From: JAJKIP01 sp037200685
GTDB lineage: Bacteria > Bacteroidota > Bacteroidia > Chitinophagales > Chitinophagaceae
NCBI GenBank assembly: GCA_037200685.1
Contig: JBBCIG010000002.1
Coordinates: 124,001-188,000, forward strand
Length of the DNA: 64,000 nucleotides
Reading direction: 5' to 3'
The notes beneath the pieces were generated by a model. The model was not told the origin of the DNA. It ran no database searches and saw nothing but the letters and a program-made list of their open reading frames with translations. Within the stretch, counting starts at the first letter, position 1. The number at the start of each line of letters is the position of its first letter. Of this stretch, positions 8,447-16,634 are shown in pieces. Made by a program: the position numbers and the translations under genes.

Positions 8447-9109
8447 TTATTCCAACAGTTTATTACGCATTGCATACATGACGAGGCCTGCAATTGTTTT
8501 AGCGCCTACTTTTTGCTTCATGTTCTGCCGGATGGTTTCGATGGTCCGCGGACTAAGAAACACCTCTTTGGAGATTTCTTCAGTGGTTTTATCTTCTGCT
8601 ATGAGCTTAAGTATTTTTAATTCTTTTTCTGAAAGCTTGACTGGGTTAGGATAGAACTGCCGGACGGTTTTTTTATGCTGTAGTTTCAGCAATACGGCCT
8701 TGTTTACCAGCTCATTGAAATAAAAATCATCATTCATGCAGGTGAGAATGGCCTGGTATATTTCTTCAGGGTCTGTTGTCTTGGTCAGATAGGCATTTGC
8801 ACCCATTTCCATCATCCGTGTAATCATTTCCTGGTCATCGTACATCGTCAACACAATGATTTTAAGAGCTTCATACTCTTTTCGTATCATGCTGATGGCA
8901 TTAATACCATCTATTTCGGGCATCCTGATATCCATCAATACTACATCAGGCAGCTTTAGCTTTAGCTTATGCATCAAATCTTTTCCGTCTTCGGCTTCCC
9001 AAAGTATTCTCAAGTACTCTTTTTCTTTCAGCGCCATACGGATGCCGTCCCGGAATATTTTATGATCATCAGCAATCGCTACTTTTATCTGCTGGATAGT
9101 GCTACTCAT
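8447..9109 (-). CDS. NarL/FixJ-family response regulator 2
   Basis: A 220-residue receiver plus LuxR helix-turn-helix regulator: IADDHKIFRDG, phosphoacceptor Asp60 in VVLMDIRMP, Lys in AYLTKTT, and the C-terminal block TTEEISKEVFLSPRTIETIRQ. It is close to response regulators 1 and 3 in this window and likely paralogous to both. No adjacent co-oriented kinase. A perfect TAAATTTG -7-like sequence lies upstream on the minus strand near 9170-9180, without a clear -33. RNA 2 is transcribed divergently about 300 bases upstream, as RNA 1 is at response regulator 1. Confidence 0.93.
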   Translation of the reverse strand: MSSTIQQIKVAIADDHKIFRDGIRMALKEKEYLRILWEAEDGKDLMHKLKLKLPDVVLMDIRMPEIDGINAISMIRKEYEALKIIVLTMYDDQEMITRMMEMGANAYLTKTTDPEEIYQAILTCMNDDFYFNELVNKAVLLKLQHKKTVRQFYPNPVKLSEKELKILKLIAEDKTTEEISKEVFLSPRTIETIRQNMKQKVGAKTIAGLVMYAMRNKLLE

Positions 9110-9372
9110 TCGCAGTAATTGTTTTTGAAATCGTTAGTGGCTATTAAGAAGGTCGGGTAATTTTTCAGAAATCAAATTTAACTATTTTTACCGTTCTATT
9201 TACTTCGCTTTCAAAATTTTGAATATAGGTTGATCGTTTAATTTACATTAGCGTATCATATGTTTTTATAAGACGCCTGTTTAAAAAATTTCGTAACTAC
9301 CCATATTAAAAACTAGGAGTATTACCTTAGTAACCGTAAAAACCTCGGTTTTAAAATCAAGCAATATTGCTC

Positions 9373-9403
9373 TTGCACATAGTGCCTGCAGCTTCTATAT
9401 TTG
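9373..9403 (+). promoter_or_regulatory. Bacteroidota-type promoter of RNA 2
   Basis: TTG at 9373-9375, 20 bases, TATATTTG at 9396-9403: a perfect match to TTG-N20-TAnnTTTG with the same spacing as RNA 1. A 10-base palindrome GCAATATTGC (9361-9370) lies immediately upstream of the -33 and may be an operator. Confidence 0.8.
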
Positions 9404-9404
9404 T

Positions 9405-9550
9405 TGCAAGTTGATTGACGAGGATTAGCCCCTCAGACTATCCAATATCCTAGATCTCGCCTTAAAACGAGAGAAACCGTCCATAACAAGATTTCCATAT
9501 CCATTTGAAAGCCGTTCGCGACGTCCAATGTCAATCAACTTCTTTTTTTA
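9405..9550 (+). ncRNA. Candidate structured small RNA 2 (paralogue of RNA 1)
   Basis: AAGTTGATTGAC (9408-9419) pairs perfectly with GTCAATCAACTT (9530-9541) and is followed by TCTTTTTTT, a terminator-like ending. The interior carries the same ordered blocks as RNA 1 (GAGGAT, ATCCAATRTCC, AAACCGTCCA, TTTCCA-ATCC-TTTG). An extra hairpin TCTCG...CGAGA is inserted between ATCCAATRTCC and AAACCGTCCA. Conservation of stem and blocks with change elsewhere supports a structured RNA. It is divergent to response regulator 2. Function unknown. Confidence 0.75.
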
Positions 9551-9838
9551 ATTCCGCACATATCTCTTTTTCTCCACACATGTTAACAACTCGACTATTT
9601 CTGTGAACTTTCGCAGTAAATATTCTATTTTTATAATAGTAAAAATACGATTTATACTAAGAAATTTTACCCTTTTCATGAAAGAATATTTACCCCGTAA
9701 ATGTCCCAAAATCCTTTACTGTACTGGATTTGGACACTTTATAAGTGTTTAACGTAGCTACACCCCCTGTAGAATTCCCCCCCGTTATGCACAATTTTTA
9801 CATCAGAATCGATTCATGAACAAAAAAATGTTACTGTT
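9551..9838. other. Intergenic region with palindromic operator-like site
   Basis: No gene is seen between RNA 2 and the small peptide frame. ACACTT-TAT-AAGTGT (9734-9748) is a perfect 6-bp inverted repeat, and CTACA...TGTAG follows near 9757-9772. Either could be a regulator-binding site for the downstream peptide/kinase operon. Confidence 0.4.
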
Positions 9839-9916
9839 ATGAAAAAGACCTTAGTTGTAAATCGTCTTCTTGTTGAAACTGGAGATGATGGCGTAATGGT
9901 TTGGGGTCAAGACTAA
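9839..9916 (+). CDS. Possible 25-residue peptide upstream of kinase operon
   Basis: The ATG at 9839 opens 25 codons, starting MKKTLVVNRLLVETGDD and ending VMVWGQD, with a TAA stop at 9914-9916. An 8-residue frame (9816-9842, beginning MNKKML) ends in TGA overlapping the start as ATGA, which could couple translation. The basic start and acidic/aromatic end loosely recall short leader or signal peptides, but there is no GG cleavage motif and no homologue I recognise. The gene would lie just before a membrane protein and histidine kinase. Chance occurrence is quite possible; weak support. Confidence 0.35.
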   Translation: MKKTLVVNRLLVETGDDGVMVWGQD

Positions 9917-9925
9917 TATTTAGTC
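9911..9925. repeat. Small inverted repeat after peptide frame
   Basis: GACTAA-TAT-TTAGTC is a perfect 6-bp inverted repeat overlapping the peptide stop codon. A CCTTTTT run follows a few bases later. It could be a weak attenuator or a protein-binding site. Confidence 0.4.
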
Positions 9926-9961
9926 TAAAACCTTTTTAAACTCTTAAAAGTTTTTCTATTT

Positions 9962-10651
9962 TTGGACAAAATCCAAATTATAGAAAAGCTTTTTTCATAT
10001 TTACTCTTTTACTCTTACCTGCTCCTCCCCCTTTTTTTTATATTCAGCAAATCAAAGAGAAATTCCCTTGTTATTTGTTTAGCAGTGTACGGAATCGTAT
10101 TCTTTTTCTTTTTGAACTTCTTCTACGATATTCCAAGAAGCTTCAGAAAATTTCAACAATTCCTTTATACTGTTCTTGAATACTCTTTGTTTGCTTATGT
10201 GTTCTTCATTAACCTTAAATCAAAAAAACTCCGATATCTCATCATATCTCTTTCTTTGTTATTTTTTGCCTTTTTAACCGTCTATTTCTTTACATCACAT
10301 TTAGGAAAAGTTGATTCTGTTCCTGTGGGTGTTGAAACCATATTTGTTTTCATATTCGCTTTTGTATACTTCCAGCAGTATTTCAAACACAACCAAAGTT
10401 ACATCTACGGCAATCCTAATTTTTGGATTGTTGTAGGTATTCTGCTGTATTTAGGAAGTACGTTCTTTTTTAATATTCTCATCAATCATATTAATCAACA
10501 ACAAGCTGACCAATACTGGCATTTAACCTATATACCGGAAATCATTAAAAACATTTTATTCTCTATGGCGATTTTGTTTTATTCATCATACCATAAAGAA
10601 AATCAAGACACCAAAAAAACTATCCCGTATTTAGATTTAGATATAAATTAA
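9962..10651 (+). CDS. Multi-pass membrane protein of unknown function
   Basis: A hydrophobic protein of about 229 residues with six to seven membrane segments separated by short basic or polar loops; no enzyme motif is visible. The only early start is TTG at 9962, which overlaps a TATTTTTG -7-like box (9957-9964), so the start is uncertain; no in-frame ATG occurs in the first 150 residues. The histidine kinase begins 20 bases after its stop, so it may be the sensory or membrane partner of a kinase that lacks its own sensor domain. Family not recognised. Confidence 0.7.
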   Translation: MDKIQIIEKLFSYLLFYSYLLLPLFFIFSKSKRNSLVICLAVYGIVFFFFLNFFYDIPRSFRKFQQFLYTVLEYSLFAYVFFINLKSKKLRYLIISLSLLFFAFLTVYFFTSHLGKVDSVPVGVETIFVFIFAFVYFQQYFKHNQSYIYGNPNFWIVVGILLYLGSTFFFNILINHINQQQADQYWHLTYIPEIIKNILFSMAILFYSSYHKENQDTKKTIPYLDLDIN

Positions 10652-10671
10652 CTTAGCATTTTTAACCCATT

Positions 10672-11499
10672 ATGTTCTTTCTTCAAGCCACGAACTCGAG
10701 CGGTATATCCACTGTGCTGTTTATCGGCACTATTGGTATGCTCGTGCTTACCGTAGGGTTGGTATTGTTTATTATTTTTCACCAGCGAAAAGTGTCGCGG
10801 TACCAGCGCACCTTACAGAAAATGGAAGAGGAGCAGCAGAAAATTTTGCTGAACGCTTCTATTAAACTACAGGAGGAGGAAAGACAGCGTCTCGCAGCTG
10901 ACCTCCATGATGATGCAGGACCCTTACTTGCTACGGCCCGGCTATACCTGAATGAAAATTTGGTGAACCAGGATAAAGCCACGCAGCTGCAATCGATATT
11001 CCAGGCAAGGCAGATCATTGATGATACCATTCAGCTTATCCGGAACATCAGTCATAGCCTGATGCCGCCAACGCTGAAAAATTTCGGTCTTGAATCCGCT
11101 GTTAATGACCTTTTTCAAAAGATCAGTGGTTCGGGTACGATGAATGCAAGCAGCCGGTTTCATGAATACAAGGACCGCTTAAAGCCTGAAAAGGAATTAA
11201 TTATTTTCCGGATTGTACAAGAATTAGTCAATAATATTTTAAAACACAGTAGCTCAAGTTTTATCCACCTTACACAGAATATTCATGGTGATAAATTTTA
11301 TCTTCGCATCCACCATGACGGACGCGGTCTTATCCAGGCTGATTTCGATAAACTCAATAAAAGTAATGTTGGGCTCGGTTTGAAGAATATCAGCAGCCGT
11401 TTACGGGTGGTACAGGGAAATATTTTCTTTGAAAAAGATATTTCGCAGACGTATTATAAAGTAACTATCGAGTTACCAAGAGACGAGCCGTACCAATAG
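10672..11499 (+). CDS. Sensor histidine kinase, NarX/LiaS-like (HisKA_3)
   Basis: A 275-residue membrane kinase: one transmembrane helix at about 12-36, a coiled-coil linker at 40-70, a HisKA_3 H-box with His79 in AADLHDDAGP, an N-box in IVQELVNNILKHS, and G-boxes HDGRGL and VGLGLKNIS. There is no extracytoplasmic sensor domain, so signal input probably comes through the membrane helix or the adjacent membrane protein. Response regulator 3 follows 28 bases downstream as the obvious cognate; regulators 1 and 2 could also be targets. Confidence 0.92.
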   Translation: MFFLQATNSSGISTVLFIGTIGMLVLTVGLVLFIIFHQRKVSRYQRTLQKMEEEQQKILLNASIKLQEEERQRLAADLHDDAGPLLATARLYLNENLVNQDKATQLQSIFQARQIIDDTIQLIRNISHSLMPPTLKNFGLESAVNDLFQKISGSGTMNASSRFHEYKDRLKPEKELIIFRIVQELVNNILKHSSSSFIHLTQNIHGDKFYLRIHHDGRGLIQADFDKLNKSNVGLGLKNISSRLRVVQGNIFFEKDISQTYYKVTIELPRDEPYQ

Positions 11500-11527
11500 T
11501 TGCTGATTATTTGCTAATTTTATTCTT

Positions 11528-12190
11528 TTGCCTGAAGATATGGGAATCATAAAAGTCGCTATTGCTGACGATCATAAAATTTTTCGCAAAGGAGTCATTC
11601 TTTCTTTAAGGCCTTTTACTAATATAAAATTTGTACAGGAAGCCGAAAACGGAGATGATTTGCTGAATGGTATTAAAGAATCTGAACCCGAGGTAGTATT
11701 AATGGACCTCCGTATGCCAGGAAAAGATGGCATTGAGGCTACGAAGATTATCAGTAAGCAATACCCTGCGATCAAAGTTTTAGTATTGAGTATGTATGAA
11801 GATGAACGCTTTGTTTATCACCTGATGGAAAATGGCGCTAATGGCTACTTGCTAAAAAATGCGGAACCGCAGGAAATCAGAAGGGCCATTATGGAAGTGC
11901 ATGAAAAAGGATATTACCTGAATAATTTCGTCAACCGCATCCTGTTAAAGAAATCTCATTCCCGTCAAAAAGTAGTGCCTTCCCTGAATAATGAAATTAC
12001 ACTTAGTGATAAGGAAAAAGATGTGTTGCGGTTTATCTGCATGGAATTTACGGCACAGGAAATAGCTCAAAAAATGGAAATCAGCCCCCGGACTGTAGAA
12101 GCAATTAAAGACAGGCTGATGGAAAGATTTGGCAGCAAGAATACAGCTGGCCTTGTCTTTTTCGCAGTAAAGAACAATTTGATCGAATAA
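11528..12190 (+). CDS. NarL/FixJ-family response regulator 3
   Basis: Receiver plus LuxR helix-turn-helix regulator, cognate to the upstream kinase by operon position. Visible are IADDHKIFRKG, the phosphoacceptor in VVLMDLRMPG, Lys in GYLLKNA, and EIAQKMEISPRTVEAIKDR. A TTG at 11528 opens the frame, but the ATG at 11540 (MGIIKVAIADDH) gives a more typical N-terminus and may be the true start. The sequence is close to response regulators 1 and 2, suggesting local duplication. Confidence 0.92.
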   Translation: MPEDMGIIKVAIADDHKIFRKGVILSLRPFTNIKFVQEAENGDDLLNGIKESEPEVVLMDLRMPGKDGIEATKIISKQYPAIKVLVLSMYEDERFVYHLMENGANGYLLKNAEPQEIRRAIMEVHEKGYYLNNFVNRILLKKSHSRQKVVPSLNNEITLSDKEKDVLRFICMEFTAQEIAQKMEISPRTVEAIKDRLMERFGSKNTAGLVFFAVKNNLIE

Positions 12191-12212
12191 GCCTGGTCAC
12201 TGGCTTTAATTT
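12188..12212 (+). terminator. Weak terminator between convergent genes
   Basis: AAGCC (12189-12193) pairs with GGCTT (12202-12206), followed by TAATTTT. It sits in the 15-base gap between response regulator 3 and the convergent CoA-transferase gene. Confidence 0.45.
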
Positions 12213-12868
12213 TCAAAAATCATTTCAGGCACCTCTCCTTGTATAATTAATTTACCCGCCGTTTTCATTTTTATCTCTTCAATACTTACTCCCGGCGCTC
12301 TTTCAAGCAGATGAAAACCCTCTGAAGTTATATCGAGCACAGCAAGGTCAGACACTATTTTTTTTACACAACTAATTCCGGTAAGTGGTAAAGTACAACT
12401 GGACAAAAGTTTTGATTCTCCTTTAGGATTAGTGTGCATCATAGCGACGATAATATTTTTTGCGCTTGCTACCAGGTCCATCGCCCCTCCCATACCCTTC
12501 ACCATTTTACCAGGAATTTTCCAATTCGCTATATCACCTTTTTCATTTACTTCCATGGCGCCTAATACGGTAAGATCAACTTTTCCGGCACGTATCATTC
12601 CAAAGCTCATTGCTGAATCAAAGAAAGCTGATCCCGGAATTGTGGTAATAGTTTGCTTTCCGGCGTTGATCAGGTCTGCATTTTCTTCCCCGTCTAAAGG
12701 AAATGGGCCCATACCTAACAAACCATTCTCACTTTGTAAAACAACATTTATCCCTTTAGGTATATAATTAGCGACCAGAGTTGGTATTCCAATGCCAAGG
12801 TTCACATAATAACCATCCCGCAACTCTTTTGCAATACGTTGTGCGATCTGTTCTTTAGTCAATGCCAT
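12206..12868 (-). CDS. scoB: 3-oxoacid CoA-transferase subunit B
   Basis: Beta subunit of the succinyl-CoA:3-oxoacid (or acetate/acetoacetate) CoA-transferase, which moves CoA between acyl groups in ketone body and butanoate metabolism. NLGIGIPTLVANYIP and the catalytic glutamate in SENGLLGMGP are diagnostic. Length 220 residues is normal. It follows subunit A on the same strand with a 9-base gap. Substrate preference among succinyl, acetyl or adipyl CoA is not resolvable here. Confidence 0.94.
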   Translation of the reverse strand: MALTKEQIAQRIAKELRDGYYVNLGIGIPTLVANYIPKGINVVLQSENGLLGMGPFPLDGEENADLINAGKQTITTIPGSAFFDSAMSFGMIRAGKVDLTVLGAMEVNEKGDIANWKIPGKMVKGMGGAMDLVASAKNIIVAMMHTNPKGESKLLSSCTLPLTGISCVKKIVSDLAVLDITSEGFHLLERAPGVSIEEIKMKTAGKLIIQGEVPEMIFEN

Positions 12869-12877
12869 ACCGATGAT

Positions 12878-13576
12878 TTAAATTCTCTTTCTTACAGTAC
12901 GCTGTTCTATTCTTTTTTCATAGTTTTTTCCTGCGAAAATCCTATGTACGTAAATTCCGGGTGTATGAATATTATCAGGATTCAATTCACCGGCAGGAAC
13001 AAGCTCTTCTACTTCAGCTATAGTTATCTTTCCGGCCATCGCCATCATTGGGTTAAAATTTCTTGCAGTTTCTTTATAAACCAAATTGCCTTCTGTATCC
13101 CCTTTCCAGGCTTTTACTATAGCGAAATCAGCTTCAAACGCATATTCCAACAAATAATCTTTTCCATTAAAATTTCGGGTTTCTTTCCCTATGGCCACTT
13201 CCGTTCCAAAACCGGCTGGCGTATAAATAGCCGGCATTCCATATCCCGCAGCCATGCAGCGTGTTGCCAGTGTACCTTGTGGGATTAATTCGACTTCTAG
13301 TTCACCGCTCAATAATTGTCTTTCAAATTCTGCATTCTCACCGACGTAAGATGAAATCATTTTTCTTACCTGTTTCTTTTTTAGCATTAATCCAATACCA
13401 AAATCATCAACACCCGCATTATTAGATATACAAGTAAGCTCTTTCACACCTTTTTTTACCAAAGCAGCAATGCAGTTTTCCGGAATACCGCATAATCCAA
13501 ATCCCCCCAGCATTATTACTGCACCGTCTATAATATCCTGAACTGCTGCATCTGCCGCAGCAACAACTTTGTTCAT
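12878..13576 (-). CDS. scoA: 3-oxoacid CoA-transferase subunit A
   Basis: Alpha subunit of the CoA-transferase. The glycine-rich CoA-binding loop GGFGLCGIPEN is near the N-terminus, followed by SNNAGVDDFGIG and the GTLATRCMAAG and IPAIYTP-like blocks typical of the family. At 232 residues it is of expected length. It is translated just ahead of subunit B, so the two subunits should be made together. Confidence 0.94.
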   Translation of the reverse strand: MNKVVAAADAAVQDIIDGAVIMLGGFGLCGIPENCIAALVKKGVKELTCISNNAGVDDFGIGLMLKKKQVRKMISSYVGENAEFERQLLSGELEVELIPQGTLATRCMAAGYGMPAIYTPAGFGTEVAIGKETRNFNGKDYLLEYAFEADFAIVKAWKGDTEGNLVYKETARNFNPMMAMAGKITIAEVEELVPAGELNPDNIHTPGIYVHRIFAGKNYEKRIEQRTVRKRI

Positions 13577-13621
13577 AATCTCAGATTGTACTATAAAAGT
13601 AGGAAAGAAAACTGAGTGGTT

Positions 13622-14101
13622 TCATTGAACCTTCAGCCGATGAGGCCTTTTCAATTTTTTTACAGAATCAAGCTTATCCTGTATTAAAACATTCCCATTC
13701 AATACGGGCTTTTGCTGGTTTGATGTATCTGGTGAAATTAAAGGTTGCTCTTGCTGTGTTGGGTCCACGTTTGTCATACCCTTTTTACCCAGCGAATCCA
13801 ATATTCTTTTCATTAAAACAGGATGTGCCTGATAGTAATAATAGCTCCTTATAAATTGGTCTTTACTAATTCCATGCACCTGGTAAATTTTATCATACCA
13901 CTTAAGGCTTTGTGCAGTTTTATTAAGCGTACTATCTTTGTTCAAAACAAATCCATCCAGGAATTCTCCTGTCCTGATCATATCCCACATCACTTCCTGC
14001 ATTTTTTCCCGTGGCAATATTCCTTTCGGGAGATTGTTTCTTTTTGAACAAGAATAAAATAAAAGGGAAAGAAGGCAACAGATAAACAACAGCTTTTTCA
14101 T
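13622..14101 (-). CDS. DUF4296-type lipoprotein
   Basis: A 159-residue putative lipoprotein: hydrophobic start and lipobox LLFYSC with Cys18. The middle part (LPREKMQEVMWDMIRTGEFL and a KWYDKIYQVHGIS segment) matches what I recall of DUF4296, a family of helical lipoproteins found near porD in Bacteroidota. The C-terminal third is polar and probably disordered. It lies one base downstream of the porD-like gene on the same strand. Molecular role unknown. Confidence 0.78.
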   Translation of the reverse strand: MKKLLFICCLLSLLFYSCSKRNNLPKGILPREKMQEVMWDMIRTGEFLDGFVLNKDSTLNKTAQSLKWYDKIYQVHGISKDQFIRSYYYYQAHPVLMKRILDSLGKKGMTNVDPTQQEQPLISPDTSNQQKPVLNGNVLIQDKLDSVKKLKRPHRLKVQ

Positions 14102-14102
14102 T

Positions 14103-15016
14103 TCAATTCTTTATAAGCCGCAGCATTAGTGATATCCAGTTTAGATAATAAATCCCTGGCCCTTGTTTTAACATCACCGAAGCATGATCAAATATCTTTA
14201 CAAATTCTGAACTCTTTCCCTGGAAAAAAAATTGCAGGATCATGGAATTAGGATTTTCCGTATTGATCGTATTGAGAAAATTCAGGCAATTCAACATGCC
14301 TGAGCGTCCTGCTTCTTCATTCTCATAAAAAAATATCCATACCAGAACGGTAATAAGAATATACAGCATCATGAATTAAAGCAAACCGGTTATTATTTAA
14401 ATTTTCGGCAAGCCAGTAACGATTCCTTAATCCTTCAAAGGCACGCCAACCACCTATATCCTTACTTTCAGGGGCATTGTTAACAATATTCCACGCCTTT
14501 TGAAAATATTCATCCCCACCGCGCAATGAGAATGAACCGTAATCAAATCCAAGAATAATATTTACATAATAAGCCAACACGGCGGGCAAATTAGCAGCAG
14601 CGGGATCATTGCCCTGCACCCTATTCTCATTAAACTCAATTGGTTGAAACTCCTGGTAACGAAACGTTACTTCATCATCAATAAAATTGATGATTGGGGA
14701 ATCATATGTGCTATTATATATTGGCCGGGCTGCCTGCACCGTTAACCGGCCCCTGTATATTATTACCAAGCTCCTGCTCCACATTCAATAAAAAATTACA
14801 TTGTATTTTTTCATTGGACTGGAATGCATCTTTTGTCCATTTACGGCCATTTAAAAAATTAGTAAGGGTTGTTTGCAGGGTTTGAAATATTTTTTTATCG
14901 ACTTGCGTACTGATTTTACCGGTCAATACTGACAACCTTGCCTGTATCTCCTGCGATTGCACAAAATCTGCCATATAAAATATGGCGATACATAAAATTA
15001 TTATTCTTTTAAACAT
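14103..15016 (-). CDS. porD: PorD-like (DUF4835) T9SS-associated protein, frameshifted
   Basis: Three overlapping frames together give one protein of about 300 residues: signal peptide and N-terminal part (14714-15016), middle part (14323-14784) and end (14103-14372). The joined product, with TFRYQEFQPIEF, LAYYVNIILGFDYGSFS and RNRYWLAENLNNNRF, matches DUF4835/PorD, a periplasmic protein linked to type IX secretion. The two breaks are one extra base each in a C4 run (14750-14753) and an A7 run (14328-14334), which look like homopolymer miscalls. Its place after coaBC in the bamD-rpoZ-coaBC-porD order supports the call. Confidence 0.85.
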
Positions 15017-16206
15017 ACCAGGTTTGGATTAAAGTGTCAACAATATCCTTCGCGGCAGCACTTTTAGATTGAAGGTCAAATTTTATTTCTTTTCCTTCCC
15101 TTTGAAAGATCGTGATCTTATTGGTATCATAACCAAAGCCGGCCCCTTTATCATTCATGGAATTTAAAACAATCATGTCTGCATTCTTCTTCATTAGTTT
15201 CTCTTTCGCATTTTCCGCTTCATTCTCCGTTTCTAAAGCAAATCCAATCAATACTTGTCCTTTCTTTTTCTTCTCACCCAAGCTTTGCAAAATATCTTTT
15301 GTCTTCGTTAGTTCTATTTTAAACTTATCTTCTTTCTTTTTTTATTTTCTGTTCCGCTTTCTCAGCGGGTGTGTAATCAGCAACCGCAGCAGACATTACG
15401 GCAATATCCATGTCATCAAATAGTTTATGACAAGCTGTATACATATCCTGTGCTGATATTACTTTTATTAGTTTGATTCCATTTTCAGAAAAATCAGTCG
15501 CAACCGGTCCCATGATCAATGTAACTTCCGCTCCCCGCTGACACAACTCTTTTGCCAGCGCAATTCCCATTTTTCCTGATGAATGATTACTTATAAAACG
15601 AACGGGATCAATCGCTTCGTATGTGGGCCCTGCTGTAACTAAGGCTTTTTTACCTGTCAAAAGTTTAGGTAAAAAAAAATTGCCGGTAATAAAGTCAATT
15701 ATCTGTTCTGGCCCGGCCATCCGACCCTCGCCAAATAAACCACTGGCCAATTCGCCTTTTTCTACTGGTATTATTGTGTTACCAAAAGATTGAAGCCTTT
15801 CGAGGTTTTGTTTTGTAGAAGGATGAAGCCACATGTCTTCATCCATAGCCGGGGCCACAATAACAGGGCATGTAGCGGAAAGATAAACCGCCAATAAAAG
15901 GTTATCGCATTGGCCATGAGCCATTTTAGCTAAGGTGTTACAACTGAGCGGGGCGATTAGCATCACATCTGCCCACCTGCCCAGCATTACATGATTGGAC
16001 CAGCTTTGCTCATTAAAAAGATCAATCAAAACAGGATTACGGCTAAGTGTGGAAAGAGTAAGAGGTGTAATAAAATCCTTTGCTGAAGGGGTCATGATTA
16101 CTTTTACCTCTGCGCCGGCTTTTATTAATGACCGGACAAGATAAGTCGTTTTATACGCAGCGATGCTGCCTGTAATACCGAGTAATATCTTTTTTCCTTT
16201 CAGCAT
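15009..16206 (-). CDS. coaBC: Phosphopantothenoylcysteine decarboxylase/synthase, frameshifted
   Basis: Bifunctional CoaBC makes 4'-phosphopantetheine precursors of coenzyme A. The N-terminal flavin CoaC domain shows GITGSIAAYKT, APLSCNTLAKMAHG and APAMDEDMW. The CoaB domain shows TAGPTYEAIDPVRFISNHSSGKMG and, after the break, IVLNSMND. The frame breaks near 15338, where one extra A in an A/G-rich run turns the lysine-rich end into a stop; removal restores the C-terminal domain. As CoaBC is normally essential, a sequencing error is likely. Its end overlaps porD's start by 8 bases. Confidence 0.92.
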
Positions 16207-16233
16207 GTGCTATCAAAAGTACCATTTACTCAT

Positions 16234-16269
16234 AAAAAACAAAAGCGACCCGGCTGAAGCCTGATCGCT
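16234..16269 (-). terminator. Terminator between rpoZ and coaBC
   Basis: On the minus strand AGCGATC...GGCT pairs with AGCC...GTCGCT (16244-16269) and is followed by a T-rich run (TTTTGTTTTTT). It would end or attenuate the bamD-rpoZ transcript before coaBC. Confidence 0.75.
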
Positions 16270-16292
16270 GGTATTTATAAATCTTTTATCGA

Positions 16293-16634
16293 TTAATCAA
16301 ATAACTGGTCTTCACCTTTGCGGAAATAAACTTTATCTTCCAGAAACTCCTGCGTGGCCAATAAAGCGGGATTCGGCATCCTTTCATAAGCACGGGAAAT
16401 TTCTATTTGCTCTTTATTTTCATGTATTTCCTCGAGACTGTCTGTATGGCTCGCAAATTCATCCAGCTTATTATGCAATTCTTCTTTCAAAGAAATATTG
16501 ATCTGGTTAGCCCTTTTAGCAACAATAGCAATAGATTCATAAAGATTACCAGTCTTGTTTTTTATATCATCAAGACTTTTGGTCTCTACGTTATTGGCAA
16601 TACCAGCGCTAAGCTGACGTCTTAATTTGCTCAT
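16293..16634 (-). CDS. rpoZ: RNA polymerase omega-like subunit (Rpb6/RpoZ)
   Basis: A 113-residue protein with the omega-type core TGNLYESIAIVAKRANQI and a long acidic C-terminus typical of Bacteroidota omega proteins; omega stabilises the beta-prime subunit. The start overlaps the end of bamD by 26 bases, a tight operon arrangement conserved in the phylum. Call rests on the core motif and on the gene order. Confidence 0.9.
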   Translation of the reverse strand: MSKLRRQLSAGIANNVETKSLDDIKNKTGNLYESIAIVAKRANQINISLKEELHNKLDEFASHTDSLEEIHENKEQIEISRAYERMPNPALLATQEFLEDKVYFRKGEDQLFD

